Shown one piece after another: positions 1 through 8,206 of a stretch of 64,000 bases of DNA. Position numbers and translations under genes: made by a program. The notes under the pieces were generated by a model that searched no databases, was not told where the DNA came from, and saw nothing but the letters and a program-made list of their open reading frames with translations. Position 1 is the first letter of the stretch, and every line of letters begins with the position of its first letter. This stretch comes from Rhodospirillaceae bacterium (GTDB taxonomy: Bacteria > Pseudomonadota > Alphaproteobacteria > Rhodospirillales > Casp-alpha2), in assembly GCA_018665815.1 (NCBI GenBank), contig JABJBP010000111.1, positions 1-64,000 on the forward strand, written 5' to 3'.

Positions 1-72
1 CTTGATTGCCTTCGCGGCACCCGTCTGTCTTGTCTGCGATTTCTGTTTCATCTTCATTCCCTTATCGGTCAT
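1..72 (-). CDS. Possible 5' end of a gene leaving the window
   Basis: Reading leftwards from an ATG at position 72, 24 codons stay open to the window edge and give a Lys/Gln/Thr-rich start (MTDKGMKMKQKS...). A purine-rich AAGGGAGG lies upstream near position 95. The piece follows the end of the ABC permease on the same strand, so it could be a further gene of that operon. It is too short to assign to any family, and an open run of this length could be chance. Confidence 0.25.
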   Translation of the reverse strand, partial: MTDKGMKMKQKSQTRQTGAAKAIK

Positions 73-168
73 TACGATGAACCAGAAATCCTCCCTTATG
101 CAATCAGGCTAAGTTGTTCCATAGGCGCTGACGTCAGACAAACCACGGACCAATTGGTCAGGAAACGA

Positions 169-2097
169 TCAACCCTTACCGCGCCAAGGAATAGTCTTCT
201 CGATGACCCAACGCATAATGAGATCAAACATCAATCCCAGCAGGCCCATGATGAGAATCGTCACCCAAATTAGTTCGTAATCGGAAACTGTTCGTGCGAT
301 GTTTTCGATAAAGCCGACGCCCGTGGTTCCGGCCAGGATTTCAGCGGCGACCAAGGTTCCCCAACACACACCGATGGCGATCCGAATGCCGGTGAGAATT
401 TCCGGTAGGGCATTGGGCAGAATGACATTCCACATAATCTGTCGGTCCGAGGCACCCAGAGAATGGGACGCCCGTATCTTCGACAGTTGCGTTCCTGACG
501 AGCCGGTGCGTGCCGAGATGACCATGATGGCAAAGGCTACCATGAACAATAGGAAGATCTTGCCGTCGTCGGTGATGCCGAAGATCGTCAGGATAAGTGG
601 CGCCCAAGCCAACGGCGGCACCGGCCGGTAGAGTTCTATCAGCGGATCGAAGAACGATTTGAAGAACCTGGACACCCCCATGAACAATCCCAGCGGCACG
701 CCGAGAAATATGCCCAGGCCGAGGGCCACGAGAACCCGGAAAACCGAATCCCATAGGTGGCCATCAAGCACTGGAATAACACCCAGGTAGACCTTGCCGC
801 GGGCAAAATTGAGCAGCTTGTCCTTGAAATTAGGCGTGATGGTGGCATCCGATCCATGTTTGGCATATTCGCCTGGCCAAATATCGGCAATCCAGTCCGG
901 AACCAAAAAACCGACGGTATCTGCCACGGGAAGCCACTTCCACCACAGAAGCGGGATACCCTTGTAGCCGCCACCCCCATCAATATCGGGGTTCGACAAT
1001 CTCAGGAAAGTCGCGACGACATCTGTCGGCTTCGGAAGCCAACGCGCGGATCCTTGTTCGGTGCACTGTGTTCGCGATTTAACGACGCCCTGACCGGGAA
1101 ATAAGATCGATTGGATTGTGCCTAGGTTTCCACGGGCGTGGTCCCTGGCCGCGTCCAGGCCGGCAATGGCCGAATTGACGCCATCCAAGGAGTTCGCCGG
1201 AAAGATCGTGCCGTCGTCCAGGCGCCTGAAGATGCGTTCCACCGACTTAATGTAGGCGGCTCGCGTCCGCGTCTTGCGCTCATCGAACTTGCCGATTTCA
1301 TTGACGGCCTTGAAGGCGCTGATACGGGCCTTGACGTCGGTGATCACTGAGACATTTGCCGGTGGATGGTTCCTAATCTTAACGAACAGCGTCGCGACCT
1401 CTTTCGCCTTGGTGGCGACGTTATCAAACAGCACGCCTCGCGCGGTAATCGGCAGAATGGAGATTTCGATGTGCGTCGTGCCCCATTTTGGCTGCGCTAA
1501 TGCCTTGGCCGTCGGCGATAGATTCGCCGACCCGGCCCTGAGTTCAGTGCTCAAAGCATTCAATTTAAAGACCAGTTGGTCCAGCTTGCCTGTCGCCTCC
1601 CGACTGAGGTTTTTTGGATCGGAAGCATTGACCATCAGACTGCGGACTTTGCCGATCAGCTCATTAAGTTCGGCCTGTTCGTCGGCTGTAAAGGCATCGA
1701 CGGGCAGTTCCCCTTGTACCGCATCAAGTTGGGTGCTGTTGCGCGCTACAAGCAGTGTCGATTTGTAGTAACGCGATCCAATGGGCAAGGCCGCCTTGAT
1801 TGGGGAAACGACCTCCTCGAGCTTGGCGACCTGGCACATTTCGTTGGCGGCGTTCGGGAAGTAGGCGCGGCCCATGCCCCAGGAAAAATAGAACCAGACC
1901 AACAACAGCGTCGCAACGCCGCATACGGACCAGTACCAACCTCCACGAGTTCGCTGCGGATCGCCGAAGACTTCGTCCTTGGCCGTCAGCGCGGCTTGTT
2001 TCCGGCCGACGTAAAAGGACCAGATAAGCATTGCGACCAGAAATAAGACAATGACCGCTGCCAAATTTGCTCGATTGTCTGAAAACCATTCAACCAC
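169..2097 (-). CDS. TauC-like ABC transporter permease with large N-terminal extension
   Basis: Inner-membrane permease subunit of a nitrate/sulfonate/taurine-type ABC importer, 642 aa. The last 250 residues or so form the usual BPD_transp_1 domain, with the EAA loop visible as SLGASDRQIMWNVILPNALP. TauC/SsuC proteins are normally near 260-280 aa. Here about 370 extra residues precede the domain: two membrane segments (residues 13-29 and about 56-74) and then a long, soluble, presumably periplasmic part. The GTG start overlaps the end of the upstream ATPase gene by 8 bp, which indicates translational coupling. Substrate is not readable from the sequence; a nearby DMGDH-like gene makes an N-methylated amine plausible (inference). 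Confidence 0.85.
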   Translation of the reverse strand: MVEWFSDNRANLAAVIVLFLVAMLIWSFYVGRKQAALTAKDEVFGDPQRTRGGWYWSVCGVATLLLVWFYFSWGMGRAYFPNAANEMCQVAKLEEVVSPIKAALPIGSRYYKSTLLVARNSTQLDAVQGELPVDAFTADEQAELNELIGKVRSLMVNASDPKNLSREATGKLDQLVFKLNALSTELRAGSANLSPTAKALAQPKWGTTHIEISILPITARGVLFDNVATKAKEVATLFVKIRNHPPANVSVITDVKARISAFKAVNEIGKFDERKTRTRAAYIKSVERIFRRLDDGTIFPANSLDGVNSAIAGLDAARDHARGNLGTIQSILFPGQGVVKSRTQCTEQGSARWLPKPTDVVATFLRLSNPDIDGGGGYKGIPLLWWKWLPVADTVGFLVPDWIADIWPGEYAKHGSDATITPNFKDKLLNFARGKVYLGVIPVLDGHLWDSVFRVLVALGLGIFLGVPLGLFMGVSRFFKSFFDPLIELYRPVPPLAWAPLILTIFGITDDGKIFLLFMVAFAIMVISARTGSSGTQLSKIRASHSLGASDRQIMWNVILPNALPEILTGIRIAIGVCWGTLVAAEILAGTTGVGFIENIARTVSDYELIWVTILIMGLLGLMFDLIMRWVIEKTIPWRGKG

Positions 2098-2887
2098 GGC
2101 CCATGATCTCCTCTTCCATGTCCCAGATCATGGTCAATATCTCTTCGCGCACCTCACCGAATGCCGCGTCCTGTTTTATGTCTCGAAGTGATTCCTTGAG
2201 CCCGCGTTCGGCGAAGGGCAGGTTGTATTCCTTGTGAACGCGGCCCGGCCTGGGCGCCATGACAAACAGGCGCTCGCCCAACAGTAGGGCTTCTTCCACG
2301 GAATGGGTAATGATCAAGATCGTCTTACCGGTCTCCTTCCAGAGTTCGAGGACCAGGGACTGCATCTTCTCGCGCGTCAGCGCGTCCAGGGCGCCAAGCG
2401 GCTCATCCATCAAAATCACTTCTGGATCGTTGACCAGACACCGGGCCAGCGCAACGCGCTGCTGCATGCCGCCTGACAACTGATAAGTTGGCGTATCGCC
2501 AAATCCTTGCAGGCCGACAATGTCGAGCCATTTTTCGACGAGCTTTTGGCTTTCGGCTGGGTCGGTATTTTTCATCCGAAGTCCGAAGTCCACGTTTTTC
2601 GATACGGGCAGCCACTCGAACAGGGCGCCCTGCTGAAACACCATACCGCGCTCAAGACCTGGGCCCTCAATCAAATGACCGCCCAGCGATGCTGCCCCCG
2701 ATGTAGGGTTCAAGAACCCGGCGATCATATTCAGAAGCGTCGTCTTGCCGCAGCCCGAGGGGCCGAGCACAGTCAGCAGTTCGCCTTTCTTCAGCGTGAA
2801 ATTGATATCTTTTAACGCTTCAACCACCGCACCGTTCTGCGGATTGGTGAAGGCCATGTTCAGGTCTTCACACACGAGGTCGGCCAT
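2090..2887 (-). CDS. TauB/SsuB-like ABC transporter ATP-binding protein
   Basis: Cytoplasmic ATPase of the importer, 265 aa, the normal length. All NBD motifs are intact: Walker A GPSGCGKTT (near residue 43), signature LSGGMQQR, Walker B VILMDEPLGALD and the H-loop ITHSVEEAL. The pattern fits the TauB/SsuB/NrtD branch. It lies between the binding-protein gene (208 bp upstream, with a hairpin in the gap) and the permease gene, which it overlaps by 8 bp. Its function as the energising subunit is secure; the transported compound is unknown. Confidence 0.92.
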   Translation of the reverse strand: MADLVCEDLNMAFTNPQNGAVVEALKDINFTLKKGELLTVLGPSGCGKTTLLNMIAGFLNPTSGAASLGGHLIEGPGLERGMVFQQGALFEWLPVSKNVDFGLRMKNTDPAESQKLVEKWLDIVGLQGFGDTPTYQLSGGMQQRVALARCLVNDPEVILMDEPLGALDALTREKMQSLVLELWKETGKTILIITHSVEEALLLGERLFVMAPRPGRVHKEYNLPFAERGLKESLRDIKQDAAFGEVREEILTMIWDMEEEIMGRG

Positions 2888-3048
2888 GGCGTTTGGTGTT
2901 CCTGGTTGTTCAGCAAAGTGACGGCGTTCGAAGGGGCGAAAAGCAAATCATCCCTTGATCATTCCGGTGGCCAGAAGCGAAGTCAATTGTCGGCTGAGAC
3001 GCCTGCCGATCGCCTTCACGTCACAAGCATCCAAAACTAGATGGATAA

Positions 3049-3077
3049 CGGGGAGACCGAGACGAGCAGTCTCCCCG
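3049..3077 (-). other. Stable hairpin after the binding-protein gene
   Basis: Perfect 9-bp stem (CGGGGAGAC / GTCTCCCCG) around an 11-nt loop, 18 bp after the tauA-like stop codon. There is no clear U tract, so it is better read as an mRNA-stabilising or attenuating hairpin than as a full terminator. Such elements commonly sit after the binding-protein cistron to raise its level relative to the membrane subunits. The same arrangement recurs after dctP. Confidence 0.6.
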
Positions 3078-3095
3078 AAATCTCCTGGCGTTCCA

Positions 3096-4067
3096 CTATT
3101 TTAGGAACGAACCATCAAGCGTCTTGGCAATTTTCGAGCCATCGGAGTCGCCCGAGAAAACCAATCCCAGCGACGCGGCGGCGGATGCCGCAATGCCGCC
3201 TTTACTGAAGTATTGCTCAAGCTGATCTTTCGAGCTCGGGAACATGAAATCAGCCATTTGGGCCTTGGTGGTCTCGATCTTCATGCCCGCGTCCTTGGCA
3301 ACCTTGGCAATCTGCGCGTCGGTTGCTTTCCAGGCCATATTGGATTCTTCGGTTACCTCAAGGAATGTCCGAACCAGTTCGGGGTTCTCGGTGGCGAATT
3401 TCTCGGTGACCGAAATCACGTCGAATGAACCGATGCCGTTGTCGATCTTCTGTTGTTTGGTCATGATCGGCGTGCCCACTTCGCCAGCCGCCTTGGCGGA
3501 CGCACCACCGAAGATGCAGGCCATTTGGACCAGTCCGTCAGCCAAGGATTGCGCCCCGTCCGCCGGTGCTTGATCGACGATTTTCAGGGTGCTGACATCG
3601 ACTTTCAGGGCCGCCATGTAACGACGGAAGGCGTAATCGGCCATCGTGTTCAATGGTACGGCGACGGTCTTGCCTTCCAATTCGGAGGCGTTCGAGGAAT
3701 TGATGCCAAGTCCGTTTTTCACGAAGCAGTTATTCGCTTCGTAAACCACGGCGATGCCGATCATCTTGAGCGGCGCACCTTGCTGGATCGCCGTGACGAA
3801 CGGCGCCAGACCTTGCGAATAGGAAATATCGATGTCGCCCGACAACATGGCTTCTGTCATGGCAACACCTGTCTTGAAGTCGGTCCAATTGACCGGCACA
3901 CCCATTGCCTTGTCGTAGGTCTTGTCGACTTTGGCGATCTGGTTCGGCGTCGCCCATTCCAGGAAAAAAGCCGCGTTGACCTTGTCGGCGGCATTGGCGG
4001 CGAAGGATACCGCCAGAATCGCGGCGCTGGCCGAGGCCAGTATTGTCTTTTTAAAGCTCTTTCTCAT
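3096..4067 (-). CDS. TauA-like periplasmic substrate-binding protein
   Basis: 323 aa. The first 26 residues are a Sec signal peptide (MRKSFKKT, hydrophobic core, AANA cleavage region). The mature protein starts in the TauA/SsuA/NMT1 style (AFFLEWATPNQIAKVDK) and has the family's TGVAMTEAMLSGDIDISYSQGLAPF segment. It would capture the solute in the periplasm and deliver it to the permease. First gene of a minus-strand tauABC-like operon, divergent from the LacI-type regulator, with two LacI-type operators in the shared upstream region. Annotated relatives are often called taurine transporters, but that substrate cannot be claimed here. Confidence 0.88.
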   Translation of the reverse strand: MRKSFKKTILASASAAILAVSFAANAADKVNAAFFLEWATPNQIAKVDKTYDKAMGVPVNWTDFKTGVAMTEAMLSGDIDISYSQGLAPFVTAIQQGAPLKMIGIAVVYEANNCFVKNGLGINSSNASELEGKTVAVPLNTMADYAFRRYMAALKVDVSTLKIVDQAPADGAQSLADGLVQMACIFGGASAKAAGEVGTPIMTKQQKIDNGIGSFDVISVTEKFATENPELVRTFLEVTEESNMAWKATDAQIAKVAKDAGMKIETTKAQMADFMFPSSKDQLEQYFSKGGIAASAAASLGLVFSGDSDGSKIAKTLDGSFLK

Positions 4068-4241
4068 GGTTCGCTCCCTTACGTTAAAATCATCCTGTCA
4101 TCGTTGCGCGTCGGGGGGGCATTCCCAAATACTCCTGCTAAGCCCCGAAGAGAACGGTCGTTCTCTCGACATAAGCGCTGCATCGGTTTCCCATTATGAC
4201 TTGAATAGCAATTAATGGATATTCCAATGTAATTTTTATTT

Positions 4242-4255
4242 TGTAACCGATTTCA
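4242..4255. promoter_or_regulatory. LacI-type operator O1
   Basis: TGTAACCGATTTCA matches the usual LacI/GalR-family operator form TGwAAnCGnTTnCA with the central CG. It lies 175 bp upstream of the tauA-like start and 144 bp before the lacI-type start. A second copy of the same form lies 106 bp away. Binding by the adjacent regulator is inferred. Confidence 0.65.
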
Positions 4256-4290
4256 TAATTATTATTTAATTATTAGCTATAATCCAACTT

Positions 4291-4335
4291 TTTTTTATAT
4301 CTTGTATCATGATTTTTTATATCTTGTATCATGAT
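4291..4335. repeat. 22-bp tandem repeat with 12-bp palindrome
   Basis: Two consecutive copies of a T-rich 22-bp unit (4291-4312 and 4313-4334, repeat continuing one base) begin TTTTTTATATCTTG and contain TATCATGA. The second copy runs into a perfect palindrome GTATCATGATAC at 4326-4337. The repeat lies between the two LacI-type operators and is very AT-rich, so it may hold promoter elements, a bend or a site for a second regulator. Confidence 0.7.
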
Positions 4336-4347
4336 ACGGTAATTTTA

Positions 4348-4361
4348 TGAAACCGATTACA
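4348..4361. promoter_or_regulatory. LacI-type operator O2
   Basis: TGAAACCGATTACA is the same palindromic type as the site at 4242-4255 (its complement reads TGTAATCGGTTTCA). Centre-to-centre spacing is 106 bp, close to ten helical turns, so the two sites face the same side of the DNA and could support looping. It ends 37 bp before the regulator's start codon. Confidence 0.68.
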
Positions 4362-4398
4362 TCCGATTCCGCGCATTCAATAGGCTGGGGAGTTCGAA

Positions 4399-5448
4399 TT
4401 GCCGTCAAATATTGCCAATAGCAATGAACACAGACGCCAAAGCTCGGGCGGAATCCGCGAGGTCGCCAAAGTTGCGGGTGTTTCGATTGCAACGGTTTCG
4501 CGGGTGTTCAATCGCCCGCAGAGCGTCACGTCGGAAACGCGTGCTCGGGTCATTGAGGCCGCAGATCAATTGTTTTATGTACCGGACAACGCCGCGCGCG
4601 CGCTATCATCGCAAAGAAGTTTGCGTGTCGGTGCGCTGATTCCAACAATTGATGATTCGATCTTCGCGCGTTTTGTCACAGCCTTACAGCGTGAACTGGG
4701 TGATGCGGGATATGGCCTAATTCTCGGCATCAACGAGTTCGACGAAGAATTAGAATTTAAGAAGATCCGCAGCTTGATCGAATCGGGCGTCGACGCCATG
4801 GTCTTGTGCGGCGTTCGCAGAAACCAAGAAGTCTATGATCTTCTGCGGACGCAGGGAATACCTTATCTACTCACCAACGTGTATTTGCCCGCGAGCCCGC
4901 ACCCCAGCGTCGGATACGACAACCATGAGGGCATGGCCAAGGCAGCGCGCTATCTCATTGAACAGGGCCATAGACGGTTCGGTGTCATCGATTTTCCGAA
5001 TGAAGCCAATGATCGGGCGGAAATGCGTGCCGGTGGTGTCGTTGCTGCGCTTGAAGAACAAGGTTTGGTGTTACCCGCCAACTGCCGAATCGAACGGCCC
5101 TATAGCTTTGAGGATGGCCGTATCGGTTTGCGCATGCTCCTTGAAAGTGCACCAGAAACCACGGCCGTGCTGTGCGGCAACGATGTGCTAGCGATCGGTG
5201 CGTTGTTCGAGGCCAATGACCGCAACATCGACGTGCCAGGCCAACTTTCAATTATCGGTTTTGATAATCTCGACCTAGCGGCGCAGATCACACCGGCGCT
5301 GACGACTGTCGACGTGCCGACGGCGACCATGGGTAAACGGACCGCGGAGACATTATTGCATATGCTCGCCAACGCGCCGGCACCGCACGCCACCCCCATC
5401 AACACCAATCTAATCATTCGCGGCACCACGGGCCCCGCACCTAAATAA
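4399..5448 (+). CDS. LacI/GalR-family transcriptional regulator
   Basis: 349 aa. The N-terminal LacI helix-turn-helix is clear (VAKVAGVSIATVSRVFNRP, then the hinge helix AARALSSQRS). It is followed by a periplasmic-binding-protein-like effector domain (GALIPTIDDSIFARFVTALQ; TAVLCGNDVLAIGAL; SIIGFDNLDLA). No in-frame ATG lies near the HTH. A TTG start is supported by GGGGAG about 6 nt upstream. It is divergent from the tauABC-like operon and 48 bp ahead of the DMGDH-like gene, so it probably controls both through the operators at 4242-4255 and 4348-4361. The inducer is unknown. Confidence 0.9.
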   Translation: MPSNIANSNEHRRQSSGGIREVAKVAGVSIATVSRVFNRPQSVTSETRARVIEAADQLFYVPDNAARALSSQRSLRVGALIPTIDDSIFARFVTALQRELGDAGYGLILGINEFDEELEFKKIRSLIESGVDAMVLCGVRRNQEVYDLLRTQGIPYLLTNVYLPASPHPSVGYDNHEGMAKAARYLIEQGHRRFGVIDFPNEANDRAEMRAGGVVAALEEQGLVLPANCRIERPYSFEDGRIGLRMLLESAPETTAVLCGNDVLAIGALFEANDRNIDVPGQLSIIGFDNLDLAAQITPALTTVDVPTATMGKRTAETLLHMLANAPAPHATPINTNLIIRGTTGPAPK

Positions 5449-5496
5449 CCCGCACCACTTAACCGGAATTATACATTCTCAAGGAAAGAAGAACCG

Positions 5497-7932
5497 ATGG
5501 CCGATCTACCAAGCCAAGCACGTGTTGTAATCATCGGCGGCGGTGCCGTCGGATGTTCGGCGGCCTACCATCTTGCCAACATGGGTTGGACCGATGTTTT
5601 AGTGCTTGAGAAGAATGAACTCACCGCAGGCTCCACGTGGCACGCCGCCGGGAACTGTCCAAACTTTTCCGCCAATCGCGACATCATGCGCATGCAGGCT
5701 TATTCCATCGGCCTTTATGAGAGGCTCGCCGAAACAGTCGATTACCCGATCGGTTATCACCAGACGGGCGCTGTCAGATTGGCTCAATCGCGCACCCGCC
5801 TCGAAGAATTTAAGCACGTCGCCGCAATGGCCGGCGGTTTGGGCATTGAGTTCGAAATCACAACGCCGGCGGAACTTAAAAATTACATGCCTCACATGGA
5901 ACTCCACGACCTGGTGGGCGGCATGTGGGACCCCAGGGACGGTCATATTGACCCGGCCCAACTGACTCAAGCCTTTGCCAAGGGTGCGCGCGATGCCGGC
6001 GCCGTCATCCGGCGGTTTTGCCCGGTAACGGCAATCGATCGCCGCGCCTCAGGGGAGTGGGAGGTGACAACGCCGGACGGCGTCGTAGTCGCCGAGAATG
6101 TTGTCAATGCCGCCGGATATTATGCGCCTGAAATCGGGCGAATGGTCGGCCGCGACGTCCCATCGGCAGTTCTGCAACACCAATACATCGTCACCGATGA
6201 CCACCCAGCGATTGTCGACGCATCGGAAATGTTTCCAATGCTCCGTGACCCCGACGACAGTTACTACGTGCGCCAGGAGGGCAAAGGTATCTTGCTGGGC
6301 CCCTATGAAAAGCAGGCGACGCCGGCCTGGGGAATCGGCGGCGAAGACATGCCGGAAGATTTTTCTTTCGAACTCTATACGGAAGATCTCGATCGACTAG
6401 AATGGTATATTGAAAGCGCCTGCGCGCGCATTCCTATCATTGCCGAGGCGGGGGTGCGCAATGTGATCAACGGGCCAATTCCCTACACGCCGGACGGCAA
6501 CCCATTGATTGGTCCGGCGCCTGGCCTGGAAAATTTTTATGAATGTTGTGTTTTCACTTTCGGTATCGCGCAAGCCGGCGGCGCCGGCAAGGTGCTAGCC
6601 GAATGGGTTGCGGAGGGCCAACCCGAATGGGACATGTGGGCCTGCGACCCGCGCCGCTTCACCGACTACACCACGCCAGAATATTGTGAGGCGAAGGCTA
6701 TTGAAGTTTATGCCCACGAATACGCTATGCACCTGCCCTATCTTGAATGGCCTGCAGGGCGCCCCATGAAAACATCCCCCCTTTATGATCGATTGGCCGC
6801 AAAGGGTGCCCTGTTCGGCGACCGGGGCGGTTGGGAACGCGCGACATGGTTCGCGCGTCCCGGTGACAATCCCGACGATCACAGCGGGTTTCAACGCCCC
6901 AGTTGGTATGATGCCGTGGCCGAGGAATGCACGGCGGTTGCCGAACGAGTCGGCATTCTGGACTTGCACGGCTTCGCGAAATTTGAGGTTTCCGGCCCGG
7001 GGGCCGAACAATGGCTCGATCACATGATCATTGGCAGCATGCCGAAACTTGGTCGAATTTCCTTATCGTATTTTTGCAATGAGGCCGGAAAAATAATAAC
7101 GGAAATGACGATCACACAACGGGAAAGCGGGTCATTCAGGTTGACCGGACCAGCGCCCGGTGAATGGCACGACCGGGATTGGTTGCAGCGCCATCTCCCC
7201 TTAGACGGCTCGGTGACACTGCAAAACATCACCAAGGATTTGGGCACGCTTGTTCTCTGCGGCCCGAAAGCACGCGAAACCTTGGAAAAAATTACGGACG
7301 CCGACTTATCGAACCCGGCATTCCGTTGGTTGTCGGCCCGCGATATTGAGATAAGCGGTATTCCGGTGTTTGCCATGCGCGTGAATTACGTTGGTGAACT
7401 AGGTTGGGAACTGCATGCCTCGGTCGATAGAATAGTCGAATTGTATGATGCTCTGTGTGCGGCGGGTGCCGACGATGACATTCGTGATTTCGGCGCCTAT
7501 GCGGTGGATTCCCTTCGTCTTGAAAAGTGCTACCGCGCCTGGAAACAGGATCTACTGGCGGAGGCCTCGCCTCTGAACGCTTCTTTGGACCGGTTCATCA
7601 AATTGGACAAAGATGACTTCATCGGCCGTGGCGCGTTGCGTCTCGAAAATGAACAAGGCCCGGCGCAAAGGTTCGTGCCGCTGCTCATCGACGGAGATGT
7701 TAGCGATGCACCATTTGGCGCGCCGGTTCGGCGTGCCTCCAAATGTATCGGTTTTGCCACATCATCCGGTTTCGGCCACCGCATTGGCAGGACCATTGCC
7801 TTGGCCTATCTCGATGCCGCGCTCTGCGAAGAAGGAGCTGACGTTGAGATCGAAATATTCGGCAAATGGTGGCCGGCCGTCGTTACAGCGGAACCGCTGT
7901 ACGATGCCAACAATGAGCGACTCCGTTCTTAG
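5497..7932 (+). CDS. Dimethylglycine/sarcosine dehydrogenase-like FAD and folate-domain protein
   Basis: 811 aa. N-terminal DAO-type FAD domain with VIIGGGAVGCSAAYHL; STWHAAG follows, where family members attach FAD covalently through the histidine. An FAO_M segment comes next, then a C-terminal GcvT (aminomethyltransferase-like) domain from about residue 430. Relatives oxidise N-methyl groups and pass the one-carbon unit to tetrahydrofolate. The segment after WHAAG reads NCPNFSANRDIMRMQ, unlike the second paralogue at 23457 (LIGQLRDSQNMTKLA), which suggests a different substrate. It follows the LacI gene closely, with AAGGAAAGAAG before the ATG. The exact N-methyl substrate cannot be assigned. 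Confidence 0.85.
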   Translation: MADLPSQARVVIIGGGAVGCSAAYHLANMGWTDVLVLEKNELTAGSTWHAAGNCPNFSANRDIMRMQAYSIGLYERLAETVDYPIGYHQTGAVRLAQSRTRLEEFKHVAAMAGGLGIEFEITTPAELKNYMPHMELHDLVGGMWDPRDGHIDPAQLTQAFAKGARDAGAVIRRFCPVTAIDRRASGEWEVTTPDGVVVAENVVNAAGYYAPEIGRMVGRDVPSAVLQHQYIVTDDHPAIVDASEMFPMLRDPDDSYYVRQEGKGILLGPYEKQATPAWGIGGEDMPEDFSFELYTEDLDRLEWYIESACARIPIIAEAGVRNVINGPIPYTPDGNPLIGPAPGLENFYECCVFTFGIAQAGGAGKVLAEWVAEGQPEWDMWACDPRRFTDYTTPEYCEAKAIEVYAHEYAMHLPYLEWPAGRPMKTSPLYDRLAAKGALFGDRGGWERATWFARPGDNPDDHSGFQRPSWYDAVAEECTAVAERVGILDLHGFAKFEVSGPGAEQWLDHMIIGSMPKLGRISLSYFCNEAGKIITEMTITQRESGSFRLTGPAPGEWHDRDWLQRHLPLDGSVTLQNITKDLGTLVLCGPKARETLEKITDADLSNPAFRWLSARDIEISGIPVFAMRVNYVGELGWELHASVDRIVELYDALCAAGADDDIRDFGAYAVDSLRLEKCYRAWKQDLLAEASPLNASLDRFIKLDKDDFIGRGALRLENEQGPAQRFVPLLIDGDVSDAPFGAPVRRASKCIGFATSSGFGHRIGRTIALAYLDAALCEEGADVEIEIFGKWWPAVVTAEPLYDANNERLRS

Positions 7933-8206
7933 TAGCGAGACCCTTACAATTCCGCTTTGGGTTATAAGCGGCTGTCAGCGTCAATCAATATTGCGTCGGC
8001 TGTTCATCCGGAAGCCGTCGCGATGCGGCCACTCCTCGGCTGCGATGAATGTATCAAATTTCTTGCGGTACGTAAGCTCACGACTGATTGTAGGCATTTC
8101 CAGACTCTAAGAACGCTGGGTGAACGTCCGTTGCTGGAGACGGAAGCGGTACGGGCTTCTCCTGGCTCAGAACGGGAGCTGTGATCTAAGGCAAAAATAT
8201 CGATCT
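7933..8206. other. Intergenic, no recognised feature
   Basis: Space between convergent genes (DMGDH-like and amidase). Short open frames occur on the plus strand but show no family resemblance. No convincing intrinsic terminator was found. Confidence 0.5.
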
